Part shown: positions 51,768 through 61,227 of the stretch, piece by piece
Position numbering within the stretch: position 1 is the first letter of the stretch
Layout: each line of letters begins with the position of its first letter
NCBI RefSeq assembly: GCF_050434925.1
Contig: NZ_JBNDJK010000001.1
Span: 930,001-994,000 of the forward strand
Direction of reading: 5' to 3'
DNA: 64,000 nt
From: Inquilinus ginsengisoli_B
GTDB taxonomy: Bacteria; Pseudomonadota; Alphaproteobacteria; DSM-16000; Inquilinaceae
Notes under the pieces: model-generated
Databases searched by the model: none
Told to the model about the DNA's origin: nothing
What the model saw: the letters and a program-made list of their open reading frames with translations, nothing else
Translations under genes and position numbers: made by a program

Positions 51768-52277
51768 TCAGCGTCGCGATTCAGCCAACGACGCGGCGAT
51801 ATCGGCGATCGATCGGAACAGTACGAGCGGGTCGTCTCTCGAGGGCAGGAAGCCCCGTCGTCGCCAGAAAGCCGCGGCTTCATCGTCGATGGCCCTGACC
51901 ATGAGCGCGCGGCCTCCGATGAGCGCCGCTGCCGCCACGCAGCGTTCGAGGGCATGCTTCAACAGGCCCGTGCCGATGCCGCGTCCGGCCCAGCCGGTGT
52001 CGGTCGCGAGTTGGCCGAGCAGCAAGCACGGCACGGGATCGGGCGGCTGGCCGGTGCGGATGGATCGGGGCAGCAGGTTTGGAACGACCGCAGTCGGCGC
52101 GAGGCCGTAATAGCCGACGACCCGGCCCGCCTCGTGGACCACCATGACGGCGGTGAAGCCCTTCTCCTGATTGGCGAGCGCCCGGGTCCTGAGCCAATGG
52201 TCGAGCCCGGGCTTGCCGCAGGAGAATTCGGATAGGTCGTGGACGGCGGTCAGCGGTTCGGGGGCCGAGAGGGGCAA
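51768..52277 (-). CDS. GNAT toxin (TacT-like), paired with a DUF1778 antitoxin
   Basis: A 169-residue acetyltransferase. The acetyl-CoA loop GWAGRGIGTGLLKHAL (about 95-110) and the AAFWRRRGFLPS motif are clear. The N-terminal LSEFSCGKPGLDHWLRTRAL is the hallmark of TacT/AtaT-type toxins, which acetylate aminoacyl-tRNA to block translation. The start is TTG at 52277, 3 bp after the antitoxin stop, as no ATG is available. The antitoxin gene comes first, as usual. Confidence 0.9.
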   Translation of the reverse strand: MPLSAPEPLTAVHDLSEFSCGKPGLDHWLRTRALANQEKGFTAVMVVHEAGRVVGYYGLAPTAVVPNLLPRSIRTGQPPDPVPCLLLGQLATDTGWAGRGIGTGLLKHALERCVAAAALIGGRALMVRAIDDEAAAFWRRRGFLPSRDDPLVLFRSIADIAASLAESRR

Positions 52278-52280
52278 GGG

Positions 52281-52580
52281 TCAGCGCTTCGCGACGTCGC
52301 CCGGCTCCCACGGCGCGGGTCGCCTCATCAGCTCCACCATCTCGGGCACCGGGCCGGCCGGCGCGGACAGAGCCGCCATGAAATCGGTGAAACCCTCCGG
52401 CGTCATGCGGATCAGCCGGTTCTCCATCAGCACATCCTCGGCGGCGCGGACGGCTGCATCGCGCACGAAATCCGTGCGCGACCGGCCGCGAAGGCCGGCG
52501 GCGCGATCGATCATCGCGATGTCGGCCTCCGGCAGGCGCATCGAGATCGGGTGTTCCTTGCGCTCGGCTTTGTTCGTCAT
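52281..52580 (-). CDS. DUF1778 ribbon-helix-helix antitoxin (TacA-like)
   Basis: A 99-residue antitoxin. The RHH domain reads HPISMRLPEADIAMIDRAAG (9-28) and RGRSRTDFVRDAAVRAAEDV. The C-terminal segment (about 55-90, LTPEGF-like RMTPEGFTDFMAAL) neutralises the GNAT toxin in this family. The ATG at 52580 is selected over one at 52586 because AGGAG lies six bases before it and would abut the earlier codon. It follows the ABC importer operon by 60 bp. Confidence 0.9.
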   Translation of the reverse strand: MTNKAERKEHPISMRLPEADIAMIDRAAGLRGRSRTDFVRDAAVRAAEDVLMENRLIRMTPEGFTDFMAALSAPAGPVPEMVELMRRPAPWEPGDVAKR

Positions 52581-52640
52581 CGGCATCTCCTGCCACAATC
52601 TAGCCGTCTGTAGCGCAAATTGCAATACAAGCTGTTCGGC

Positions 52641-53804
52641 CTACCGATACGGGTCCGCGGCGTCGCGCAGGCCGTCGCCGAAGAACTGGAAGGCCAGCAC
52701 CACGATGATCACCGGCAGCACCGGCATCAGCAGCCAGGGGTAGAGCGCGACGACGTTGATGTTCTGCGCCTCGTTCAGCAGCACGCCCCAGCTGGTGACC
52801 GGGGGCCTGAGGCCGAGATTGAGGAAGCTCAGCGCCGTCTCGCCCAGGATCATGCCCGGGATGGTCAGGGTGGCCGAGGCGATCAGGTGGCTCATGAAGC
52901 TCGGCAGCAGGTGGCGGAAGATGATCCGCCGCGGCCGCGCGCCCATCAGCTGGGCCGCGACGCAGAAATCCTCCTCGCGCAACGCCAGCAGCTTCGACCT
53001 CACCGACCGGGCCAGGCCGGTCCATTCCACCAGGCCGAGGATGATGGTGATGCCCAGGAACACCAGGATCGGGCTCCAGGTCACCGGCAGGGACGCCGAC
53101 AGGGCCATCCACAGCGGCAGTTGCGGGAAGCTCTGGATCACCTCGATCAGCCGGTTGACGACGTTGTCGATCCAGCCGCCGTAATAGCCGGCCAGGCCGC
53201 CGATGGTGATGCCGAGGATGAAGCTGACGGTGATGCCGATCAGCCCGACGGTCAGCGAGATCCGGGCGCCGTAGAGGATGCGGCTCAGCATGTCGCGGCC
53301 CAGCCGGTCGGTGCCGAACAGGAAGAAGGTGCCGTGCTCGGGCGGGCAGACCAGGTGCAGGTCGGCCTCGAACATCCCCCAGAACCGGTAGCCGTCGCCG
53401 CGGCAGAAGAAGCGCAGCGGCTGCGGCTGCGACCGGTCCTCGGTGTAGACCCGCCGCATCGATTCCATGTCGAGCGAGTACTGGTAGCTGTAGACATAGG
53501 GGCCGACGAAGCTGCCCTCGTGGAAGAACCGCACCTGCTGCGGCGGCGCGTAGATGTGGCCGGTGTGCCGGCTGTCCAGCCCGTAAGGCGCCAGGAACTC
53601 GCTGACCAGGATCGAGAGATAGGCCAGCAGCAGCACCACGCCGGAGATCGCGGCCAGGCGGTGGCGCTTCAGCTTCCACCACATGATCCGCCACTGCGAC
53701 GCAAGGAAATAGCGCTCCTGCTGCGGCGTCAGCGGCGCCTCCAGGTAGGGATCCCAGGGTGCCGGGTTGACGTAGTGCTGGGGCTCGCGGGGGATGTCGC
53801 TCAT
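52641..53804 (-). CDS. Peptide-type ABC transporter permease (DppC/YejE-like)
   Basis: A 387-residue inner-membrane permease. After a cytoplasmic N-terminal segment come a first transmembrane helix (about 38-58) and a large periplasmic insert (about 60-150) containing YSYQYSLDMESMRRVY, then five more helices. The EAA loop is at EEDFCVAAQLMGARPRRIIF, and FGTDRLGRDMLSRILYGARI is the family signature. The insert is longer than in DppC. The ATG at 53804 overlaps the partner permease stop (ATGA). Confidence 0.92.
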   Translation of the reverse strand: MSDIPREPQHYVNPAPWDPYLEAPLTPQQERYFLASQWRIMWWKLKRHRLAAISGVVLLLAYLSILVSEFLAPYGLDSRHTGHIYAPPQQVRFFHEGSFVGPYVYSYQYSLDMESMRRVYTEDRSQPQPLRFFCRGDGYRFWGMFEADLHLVCPPEHGTFFLFGTDRLGRDMLSRILYGARISLTVGLIGITVSFILGITIGGLAGYYGGWIDNVVNRLIEVIQSFPQLPLWMALSASLPVTWSPILVFLGITIILGLVEWTGLARSVRSKLLALREEDFCVAAQLMGARPRRIIFRHLLPSFMSHLIASATLTIPGMILGETALSFLNLGLRPPVTSWGVLLNEAQNINVVALYPWLLMPVLPVIIVVLAFQFFGDGLRDAADPYR

Positions 53805-54799
53805 TTCACGGCTCCTCCCGACAGCCGGATGCGCGGATCCAGCACCGCCAGCGCCAGGTCCGAGACCAGCGTGCCGATCACCGTCAGCACCGCCAGCCAC
53901 AGCACGAAGGAGCCGGCGAGGTACATGTCCTGGCTCTGCAGCGCCGACAGCAGCAGCGGGCCTGCGGTCGGCAGGCTCAGCACCACCGAAACGATGGTGG
54001 CGCCGGAGATGAGGTGCGGCAGGATGTTGCCGATATCGGCGATGAACGGGTTCAGCGCCATGCGCAGCGGGTATTTCAACAGCGCCCGGCGCCGCCTCAT
54101 GCCCTTGGCCAGGGCGGTGACGTAGTACTGCTTCTGCAGCTCGTCCAGCAGGTTGGCGCGCAGCCGCCGGATCATCGCCGCAGTGCCGGAGGTGCCGATC
54201 ACGATCACCGGCACCCAGAGATGCTCGAGCACCGAGACGAACTTGGCCCAGCTCATCGGCTGGTCCAGGTATTTTGGATCCATCAGCCCGCCGATCGAGA
54301 TGCCGAACCACTGGTTGGCCAGGTACAGCAGCACCAGGGCCAGCAGGAAGTTCGGCGTCGCCAGGCCGAGGAACCCCAGGAAGGTCAGTCCGTAGTCGCC
54401 GACGCTGTACTGGTGGGTGGCCGAATAGATCCCGATCGGGAACGACACCACCCAGATGAAGATCGTGGTGGCGAGGGTCAGCAGGATGGTCAGGAACATG
54501 CGGTCGCCGACCACGGCGGTCACCTGCATGTTGTACTCGAACGACCAGCCGAAATCGCCGCGCAGGCAGTTGCCCAGCCAGGCCAGGTACTGCAGCAGGA
54601 AGGGCTGGTCGAGCCCGTAGTTCTCCCGCAGGAACTGCATCTGGTTGGGGTCCAGCGATTCGCCGCGGCTGCGCAGCTCGTTGACCATGGTGGTCAGGTA
54701 GTCGCCGGGCGGCAGCTGGATGATGGCGAAGCTGATGAAGCTGATCGCGAGCAGGGTCGGGATCATCACCAGGATGCGCCGGGCGATGTAGCTCAGCAT
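53801..54799 (-). CDS. Peptide-type ABC transporter permease (DppB/YejB-like)
   Basis: A 332-residue permease with about six transmembrane helices, starting MLSYIARRILVMIPTLLAIS. Conserved features are IQLPPGDYLTTMVNELRSRG, FGWSFEYNMQVTAVVGDRMF, and the EAA loop QKQYYVTALAKGMRRRRALL. It forms the membrane channel with the DppC-like partner. It starts 34 bp after the binding-protein gene. Confidence 0.92.
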   Translation of the reverse strand: MLSYIARRILVMIPTLLAISFISFAIIQLPPGDYLTTMVNELRSRGESLDPNQMQFLRENYGLDQPFLLQYLAWLGNCLRGDFGWSFEYNMQVTAVVGDRMFLTILLTLATTIFIWVVSFPIGIYSATHQYSVGDYGLTFLGFLGLATPNFLLALVLLYLANQWFGISIGGLMDPKYLDQPMSWAKFVSVLEHLWVPVIVIGTSGTAAMIRRLRANLLDELQKQYYVTALAKGMRRRRALLKYPLRMALNPFIADIGNILPHLISGATIVSVVLSLPTAGPLLLSALQSQDMYLAGSFVLWLAVLTVIGTLVSDLALAVLDPRIRLSGGAVK

Positions 54800-54833
54800 G
54801 TCATCCTCGCCCGTGCCATGGCCGTCCCCGCCG

Positions 54834-56735
54834 TCATGGGTCCACCCAGAAGGTGTCGGGGTGGTAGATGCCGAAATGCGCGCCCGGGTCCCAGGACAGG
54901 ATCCCCTTCTCCGGCACGTTGTGCAGCCGGTTCTTGACCACCACCGGGGCCAGCACCCCCTGCACCGTGCCGATCGAGGTGACCTGGTCCGACTGGATCC
55001 GGATCATGTCGCGGATGATGGCGTCGCGGCGGCCCTTGTCGGCGGTGGTGCGCCATTCGTCGTACAGCGCCATCAGCTGCTCGGCGAAAGGCTCGTCCGG
55101 CTTCTCCCCGGCGGTGCCGCGGGTCTGCACATACTGGCCCCATTTCGGATATTGCAGCCAGTTCTGGTCGACCGGCGCCAGCCCCGACGGCACCGTCGTC
55201 GGCGTCACCAGGGCGTTGTCGATGCCGGTCCACACCGACATCACCGTGTCGCCGGAGAAGATCCGCTGCAGGAACACGTCGCGCTGCGACTGGGTGGTGA
55301 ACAGGGCGACGCCGATCTTGGCCCAGCTGTCCCGGATCAACTGCAGGATGTCGGCCTCGAGGCTGCGCTCGCCGTTGCTCTCGACCACGATCTCCAGCCG
55401 GCGGCCGTTCGGCATCAGCCGGATGCCGTCGCTGTCGCGCTGGGTCAGGCCGGCCTCGTCCAGCAGGGCGTTGGCCTTGGCCAGGTCGAACTGGGTCCAC
55501 GCCGTGGCCAGCGCGGCGTCGTAGAAAGGCGATTCCGGCAGCACCGTGTTCTGGCTCGGCCGGGCCAGGCCGAAGAACACCACCTGGTTGATCTCGTCGC
55601 GGTTGATCGCCAGCGATAAGGCGCGGCGGAAGCGGACGTCGCGGTTCAGCGCCCGCCAGTCCTTGTCGTTGCAGTTCAGGTTCGGATACAGCGCGACCTC
55701 GGACCCCAGCGCCGTGGTCCACAGCCGCACCTTGTAGTCGCCGGCGGCCTGGCCGGCCTTGAGGAAGCTGATGTTGTCGAAGCGCAGGCCGCGCTGCTGC
55801 AGGTCGGAATCGCCGGCGCCGGCCTTGGCCGGGATCAGCGAACCCTCGACCACGTTGACGATGACGCGGTCGAGATAGGGCAACTGCCGGCCCTGGCTGT
55901 CGACGCGGTGGTAGTAGGGGTTGCGGACGAAGACGAAGCGGTCGGCCGGTGCCTTGGTGGTGACGACCCAGGGCTCCAGCACCGGCAGGTCGGGGTTGGC
56001 CGAATCGATCAGCTTGCTGCGCAGGTTGAACAGCGCCACCCAGTTGCGCATGCCCGCCTGCTTGACCAGCGCCTCCAGGGCCTTGGCGTCGGCGTATTTC
56101 TTGTGGAACTGCTTCAGGTAATGCGCCGGTGCGTAGATGTAGAGCGGCGCGGGACCGGCCAGCGCCGGCAGGAATTCCGGGTTCGGCCTGGACCAGGAGA
56201 AGCGGACGGTCTGCGCGTCCGGATACTCGACCTTCGGCAGCTCGCCCTCGACCAGCAGCCGGGTATCCGGGCCGTAGGGCGACAGCTCCTTGTCCAGCTC
56301 CATGTCCTCCCAGGAGAAGCGGAAATCCTCGCTGGTGAAGGGCTGGCCGTCGGACCATCTGTGACCCGGCCGCAGATGCAGGGTGAACACCTTCTCGCCG
56401 TCGACATCGACCGAGGCCAGCAGGTCCGGATGCAGCTTGAAGTCCGTGCCGTAGCCGACCAGCCGGGCATAGGCGTAGGTGTTCATGATCCGGATGTCGC
56501 GGGCGCGGGCGACCATCCAGGCGATCTCGCCGCCCGGCTTGCCCGGCTCCTTGCCCTCCGCCGCCATGTCGACGACCGACGGCGCCTGCGGCACGCGCTC
56601 AGCCACCGGCGGCAGCTTGCCGCCGGCCACATCCGGCTCATACATCGGCGTCTCGACCAGCGCCGGGCCGGCGGCGGCCGGCAGGGCCTGGGCCAGGCCG
56701 AGCAGGATCGCGAGGAGAGCGGGCCAACGGGTCAT
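54834..56735 (-). CDS. ABC transporter periplasmic substrate-binding protein (family 5)
   Basis: A 633-residue periplasmic solute receptor. The signal peptide MTRWPALLAILLGLAQALPA ends at AAAG. Family-5 features are FTLHLRPGHRWSDGQPFTSE, DFRFSWEDM, DVRFRRALSLAINRDEINQV and the tail FGIYHPDTFW. The length is long for an oligopeptide binder and suits the YejA-like branch. It overlaps the ATPase stop as ATGA. The ligand could be a peptide, opine or sugar derivative. Confidence 0.92.
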   Translation of the reverse strand: MTRWPALLAILLGLAQALPAAAGPALVETPMYEPDVAGGKLPPVAERVPQAPSVVDMAAEGKEPGKPGGEIAWMVARARDIRIMNTYAYARLVGYGTDFKLHPDLLASVDVDGEKVFTLHLRPGHRWSDGQPFTSEDFRFSWEDMELDKELSPYGPDTRLLVEGELPKVEYPDAQTVRFSWSRPNPEFLPALAGPAPLYIYAPAHYLKQFHKKYADAKALEALVKQAGMRNWVALFNLRSKLIDSANPDLPVLEPWVVTTKAPADRFVFVRNPYYHRVDSQGRQLPYLDRVIVNVVEGSLIPAKAGAGDSDLQQRGLRFDNISFLKAGQAAGDYKVRLWTTALGSEVALYPNLNCNDKDWRALNRDVRFRRALSLAINRDEINQVVFFGLARPSQNTVLPESPFYDAALATAWTQFDLAKANALLDEAGLTQRDSDGIRLMPNGRRLEIVVESNGERSLEADILQLIRDSWAKIGVALFTTQSQRDVFLQRIFSGDTVMSVWTGIDNALVTPTTVPSGLAPVDQNWLQYPKWGQYVQTRGTAGEKPDEPFAEQLMALYDEWRTTADKGRRDAIIRDMIRIQSDQVTSIGTVQGVLAPVVVKNRLHNVPEKGILSWDPGAHFGIYHPDTFWVDP

Positions 56736-58621
56736 GACGCCACCAGCTCCAGTGCGGGCATCTCGGTGGCGCGGACGAAATGGCCCTTATGGACCTCGAC
56801 CAGCCGGCCCGGCTTGTCCGGCCCCAGGGTGAACGGCGCTGGCCACGCCCCGGGGTCGGAGGCCCGGCCGTCCATCAGCGCCGCGAAATCCAGCCGCCGC
56901 GACGGGTCGGGGGCCGGCACCGCGGCCAGCAGCGTCTTGGTATAGGGGTGCACCGGCCGGGCGAACAGCGAGGCGCGCGGCGCCAGCTCCACCACCCGGC
57001 CGCGGCACATCACCATGATCCGGTCGGCGATGTAGTCGACCACCGCCAGATTGTGGCTGATGAACAGATAGGTCAGGCCCAGCCGGGCCTTCAGGTCCTT
57101 CAGCAGGTTCAGGATCTGGGCCTGGATCGAGACGTCCAGCGCCGAGACCGGCTCGTCGCAAATGATCAGGTCGGGGCGCAGCGCCAGCGCCCGGGCGATG
57201 CCGATGCGCTGCCGCTGGCCGCCGGAGAAGCTGTGCGGGTAGCGCTGCAGGTGGCGGATGTCGAGCCCGACCAGCTCCATCAGCTCCTTGGCGATCGCCT
57301 TGCGCTTGGCCGGGGTGCCGATGCCATGGATGGTCAAGGGCTCGGTCAGGATGTCGAACACCGTCATCCGCGGGTTCAGCGAACTGAACGGGTCCTGGAA
57401 GATGAACTGCATGCGCGGGCGGAAGGCCTTCAGGTCCTCACCCTCCAGCGCCAGCACGTCGACCGGCTTGCCGTGGTCGTTGAAGCGGATGCTGCCCTCG
57501 TCCGGGCTCAGCGCCCGCATCAGGATCTTCGACAGGGTGGTCTTGCCGCAGCCGGATTCGCCGACCAGGCCCACGCACTCGCCCCGGCGGATGGTGAAGG
57601 AGACGTCGTCGACCGCCTTGATCCGCTCCTCCTGGCCGCCGCCGAACAGGCCGCTGTTGCGGATGGCGAAGGTCTTCGAGATGCCATCGACCGTCAGCAG
57701 CGGGCCGGCCGCTTCCGCCGCCTCGGTCCAGGCCTTCTTGCCGGTCCCCAGCATGTGGCCGTCGGCCTGCCGGATCTCGCGGATCGGCATCAGCCGCTCA
57801 TGTCCCATGTCGAAGCGCGGCACCGCCCGCAGCAGCGCCTTCAGATAGGGGTGGCGGGGATCGGTGAAGATCGGGCCCAGCGGGCCGGATTCCATCACCT
57901 CGCCGCGATACATCACCACCACCTCGTCGGCGATGTTGGCGACGATGCCGAGGTCGTGGGTGATGATCATGATCGCCATCCCCAGCTCGGCCTGCAGGTC
58001 CTGCATCAGCTTCAGGATCTGGGCCTGGATGGTGACGTCCAGCGCGGTGGTCGGCTCGTCGGCGATCAAGAGGGCGGGGCGGCAGACCAGGGCCATGGCG
58101 ATCATGGCGCGCTGGCGCAAGCCGCCCGACAGCTCGAACGGATAGGTCTTCAGCGCCCGGGCCGGGTTGGGAAAGCCGACCAGCCGCAGCATCTCGCGGG
58201 CCAAGTCGCGCGCCTCGGCCGGGCCGACCGGCCGGTGCAGCCGCACCGCCTCGACGATCTGGTTGCCCACCGTGTGCAGCGGCGACAGCGAGGTCATCGG
58301 CTCCTGGAAGATCATCGAGATCCGGCCGCCGCGGATGTCGCGGTATTCCGGGCTTTCCTGCGGCAGCTTGGCCAGGTCGACGACCGCGCCCGGCTTGTCC
58401 GGGTCGCTGAACAGGATCTTGCCGCCGGTGACCCGGCCGTTGCCGGGCAGGATGCCCATCACCGACTGGGCCAGCACCGATTTGCCGGAGCCGCTTTCGC
58501 CGACCACGGCGACAGTCTTGCCGGCCGGCACCCGCAGCGACACGCCGCGCACGGCTTCGAGCGTGCCGCCGGGCACGGCGAAGCCGATGCGCAGATCGTC
58601 CAGTCGTAGGATATCGGTCAC
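56732..58621 (-). CDS. Fused double-domain ABC transporter ATPase (DppD-DppF type)
   Basis: A 629-residue fusion of two ABC ATPases. Domain 1 (about 5-260): Walker A GESGSGKS, signature LSGGLRQR, Walker B LLIADEPTT. Domain 2 (about 285-560): Walker A GESGCGKT, signature FSGGQRQR, LIICDEPVSALDVS. It ends with oligopeptide-type tails. The GTG at 58621 is chosen because GAGGGG lies about 10 bases upstream; an ATG at 58651 is the alternative and would overlap the membrane-protein gene. First gene of the importer unit. Confidence 0.92.
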   Translation of the reverse strand: MTDILRLDDLRIGFAVPGGTLEAVRGVSLRVPAGKTVAVVGESGSGKSVLAQSVMGILPGNGRVTGGKILFSDPDKPGAVVDLAKLPQESPEYRDIRGGRISMIFQEPMTSLSPLHTVGNQIVEAVRLHRPVGPAEARDLAREMLRLVGFPNPARALKTYPFELSGGLRQRAMIAMALVCRPALLIADEPTTALDVTIQAQILKLMQDLQAELGMAIMIITHDLGIVANIADEVVVMYRGEVMESGPLGPIFTDPRHPYLKALLRAVPRFDMGHERLMPIREIRQADGHMLGTGKKAWTEAAEAAGPLLTVDGISKTFAIRNSGLFGGGQEERIKAVDDVSFTIRRGECVGLVGESGCGKTTLSKILMRALSPDEGSIRFNDHGKPVDVLALEGEDLKAFRPRMQFIFQDPFSSLNPRMTVFDILTEPLTIHGIGTPAKRKAIAKELMELVGLDIRHLQRYPHSFSGGQRQRIGIARALALRPDLIICDEPVSALDVSIQAQILNLLKDLKARLGLTYLFISHNLAVVDYIADRIMVMCRGRVVELAPRASLFARPVHPYTKTLLAAVPAPDPSRRLDFAALMDGRASDPGAWPAPFTLGPDKPGRLVEVHKGHFVRATEMPALELVAS

Positions 58622-58634
58622 CGCGGCGGACCCC

Positions 58635-59201
58635 TCATTCCTTGGGCCCATCGGAGGCAGGCTCGTCGGCTGCGGCCCCATCGGCGGGGGGACGCACGCC
58701 CCAGCGCTCGGCCAGCCCGGCCTGGGGCGCGACGACGCCGAGCGACATCAGGTTGGCCTGGCTCGAATCGTCGATCGGCAGCGCTTTGGCGATCGCCGCG
58801 TCATGCGCCTGCGACACGATCTCGTCGAAGCCGCTGATGGTGGATTCGACCCTGAGGCGCCGGCCGCTGCCGCGCAGGTCCAACTGCATCCAGCCGCGCT
58901 GGCGGTCGCGCCGGACCGAGAAGTAACGCAGCCGGAAGCTGGACAGGTCGCGCCAGGCGATGCGGGTGCCGAGCGGGCCGTGGGCGACGATGCCCTGGCC
59001 GTCGACCTCGATCACGCTGCGGTGCCGCAGCCAGGTGCGCAGCAGGAAGGCCAGGAACACCAGCGCCGCGGCGCCGAAGGCGACGGCGACGATCCAGTGC
59101 ATCGGCAGCAGGATCAGCGGCAGCGCGGTCAGCGCCACGCCGGCCGCGCCGCGCGCATAGTCGCCCCCCAGCTCGGCCATGTCGTAGCGGTGGGCGGTCA
59201 T
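58635..59201 (-). CDS. Membrane protein with PH-like domain
   Basis: A 188-residue protein. Two transmembrane helices (about 16-36 and 40-58) are followed by a basic stretch and a bacterial PH-like beta region (VIEVDGQGIVAHGPLGTRIA, then RDLSSFRLRYFSVRRDRQRG and WMQLDLRGSGRRL, about 70-135). The acidic, alanine-rich C terminus is probably disordered. The ATG at 59201 overlaps the deacetylase stop (ATGA), so it is co-translated with it; the ABC ATPase starts 13 bp later. Function unknown. Confidence 0.75.
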   Translation of the reverse strand: MTAHRYDMAELGGDYARGAAGVALTALPLILLPMHWIVAVAFGAAALVFLAFLLRTWLRHRSVIEVDGQGIVAHGPLGTRIAWRDLSSFRLRYFSVRRDRQRGWMQLDLRGSGRRLRVESTISGFDEIVSQAHDAAIAKALPIDDSSQANLMSLGVVAPQAGLAERWGVRPPADGAAADEPASDGPKE

Positions 59202-59980
59202 GTCCGGGCTCCGAACAGGCTGTCGGGGGCTGGCCAGGCCACGGCCGGATGCCGGGCCAGAAGGGTCAGCAGGCCGTCGAGAAAGATCCATCCTTCGTCG
59301 TCATGCGCCAGGTGGTGGGTCAGGAGGCCGGTCGGCTCCTCGGGGTCGGCGATGCCGTTCCGGCGGTCGGCCAGGTGGCGCAGGATCGGCGCCAGCGCCC
59401 GGTCGATGCCGGCAAAGCCGCGGCCGCCGCGCCAGTCGATCGGATCGGCATGGGTGTTGAGCTGCGCCGGGCCGGGTGCCGCGTCGCGGGCGCCGAAGCC
59501 GGACAGGATGTTGAGGCCGGCTTCGCCCAGCCGGGCGCGCAGTTGCGGGCCGATGCGGTTCCAGGGCGGCGCCAGCACCGGGCGGAAGCGGTCGTCGAAC
59601 AGCGCCTGCAGCCGCTCTCGGCCGGCGGTCAGCTCGGCCAGGACGGTCTCGGCCGGGCGATGGTCGCCCAACTCGGCGGTCTTCTCGTCGGCCGGGGCAT
59701 GCGACCGGTGCACCCAGCCATGCTGGATCACCACCGCGGGCGTGCCGGCCAGGCGGTCGGCCAGTGCCGGCTCGGCCCCTGCGGGGATGACGGCCAGCGC
59801 GACCCAGCGGCCATGGCGCGCGGCCAAGGCCAGCAGCCGGTCCAGCGCCGGGCTCGGCGCCACCGCGTCGTCGTCGCGCCACCAGAAGGTGGCATGGCGG
59901 CCGGACGCGGCCCACCGGTCCAGCTCGGCCCGCAGCTCGGTCCAGGAATCGGGCAGGGGCGGGGCGGGGGGCTCGGTCAT
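59198..59980 (-). CDS. Polysaccharide deacetylase family protein
   Basis: A 260-residue protein of the NodB-like carbohydrate esterase 4 group. The metal-binding motif 1 is FWWRDDDAV (about 33-41). Motif 2-like HGWVHRSHAP carries two histidines (about 90-99). The catalytic region includes PPWNRIG, LNTHADPIDWRGGRG and TGLLTHHLAHDD. No signal peptide, so it probably acts on a cytoplasmic lipid-linked glycan or is exported otherwise. It lies 95 bp after the COG4671-like glycosyltransferase gene. Confidence 0.87.
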   Translation of the reverse strand: MTEPPAPPLPDSWTELRAELDRWAASGRHATFWWRDDDAVAPSPALDRLLALAARHGRWVALAVIPAGAEPALADRLAGTPAVVIQHGWVHRSHAPADEKTAELGDHRPAETVLAELTAGRERLQALFDDRFRPVLAPPWNRIGPQLRARLGEAGLNILSGFGARDAAPGPAQLNTHADPIDWRGGRGFAGIDRALAPILRHLADRRNGIADPEEPTGLLTHHLAHDDEGWIFLDGLLTLLARHPAVAWPAPDSLFGART

Positions 59981-60075
59981 GAATCGGAATGATACGGACG
60001 AAAGCGGCACTATAGCCGCAGCCCGCGGCCGGGCGGCAAGTCCTGCATCCCCGATGTCCTGATCCGCCATCCTCC

Positions 60076-61227
60076 TCACGCGGCGCTCCGTCTTTCCGCG
60101 GCGTCGCGCAGGAGGGCGGCCGCGGTTCGGGCGCCATCCAGGGCCAGCGCCGCCCGCGGCGGCGGGGGCGCGGCCACGGCGTCGTCGACCGCCCGGGCCA
60201 GCCGCTCCGGCGTCAGCCCGGCCTCCGGCACCACGAGACAATGACCGCGGGCGGCCAGCAGTTCCGCGCGGCGGGTCTGCTCGGTCTCGCCGGCGGCGGC
60301 GAAGGGCACGAACACGGCGCGGCAGCCGGCCCGCATCACATCCATCACGGTGTTGTAGCCGGCTTGGCTGACCGACAGCCGGCAGCGCGCCAGCAGGCTC
60401 GGAAAATCCGGCCGCGCCGGCTCGACGATCACGCCGTCAGGCGCCGCTGCGGTCAGCCCGGCCACCGCGCCGGTGGGCAGGTCCGGCCCGGCCAGCAGCC
60501 GCCAGCGCGTGCGGCTCTGGCCGGAAAGGGCGCGGGCGGCGAGGGCGGTGCGCAGCAGCTCGGCGCCGACCGCGCCGCCGCCGACCGACACGACCACCTC
60601 GTCGACGCCGTCGCCCGGCGGCGCCTCGCGGGTCGAGGGCGCGCCGACATAGCCGGTGTAGCGGATCAGCCCGGCCACCCGCGGGGCGGGCGGGAAGCTG
60701 GCCTCGAACGGGATCACCGCCGGGTCGCCATGCACCAGCACCAGGTCGAACAGGGCAAGCGCCGTGTCGGCCATGGCCTCGACCTTCGCCGGGTCCTGCT
60801 TGTCCACCAGGATGTCGCGGACCGAGCAGGCGATCAGCGGTCGCGGGTTGGCGCGGCGCGCGATCTCCAGCATCGGCACCAGCTCGAAGGCGAAGGCGCG
60901 GCGGCCGAAGGGAAAGGTCTCGACCAGCAGGATGTCGGGCCTGGTCCGGGCCAGCAGGGCCAGCAGATCGGCGGCGCGGCGCTTCTTCCAGCCGGTGTCG
61001 ATCGGCCGGTCCTCGGCGTCGAGCAGGGTGCGGAAGCCGGTGTCGGCCGACCGCACCGGCGGCAGCTTCACCAATTCGGCGCCGCCCCAGTCGGTGCCGG
61101 GAACATCAAAACCGCCTTGGGCCACGATCACGGCGAAGCCGGACTCAGTCAGGGCACGGGCGATCGCCGCGGCCCGCCGGACATGGCCGATGCCGAGCAG
61201 ATGCTGAACGTGGAACAGAACCTTCAT
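60076..61227 (-). CDS. Glycosyltransferase, COG4671/MurG-like (GT-B fold)
   Basis: A 383-residue predicted glycosyltransferase. The N-terminal MKVLFHVQHLLGIGHVRRAA shows the GxGHxxR nucleotide-sugar loop of the GT28/MurG class. The C-terminal half holds VVVSVGGGAVGAELLRTAL and SVSQAGYNTVMDVMRAGCRA, then FVPFAAAGETEQTRRAELLA, the donor-binding region. Acceptor unknown. The ATG at 61227 overlaps the histidine phosphatase stop (ATGA). Confidence 0.88.
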   Translation of the reverse strand: MKVLFHVQHLLGIGHVRRAAAIARALTESGFAVIVAQGGFDVPGTDWGGAELVKLPPVRSADTGFRTLLDAEDRPIDTGWKKRRAADLLALLARTRPDILLVETFPFGRRAFAFELVPMLEIARRANPRPLIACSVRDILVDKQDPAKVEAMADTALALFDLVLVHGDPAVIPFEASFPPAPRVAGLIRYTGYVGAPSTREAPPGDGVDEVVVSVGGGAVGAELLRTALAARALSGQSRTRWRLLAGPDLPTGAVAGLTAAAPDGVIVEPARPDFPSLLARCRLSVSQAGYNTVMDVMRAGCRAVFVPFAAAGETEQTRRAELLAARGHCLVVPEAGLTPERLARAVDDAVAAPPPPRAALALDGARTAAALLRDAAERRSAA

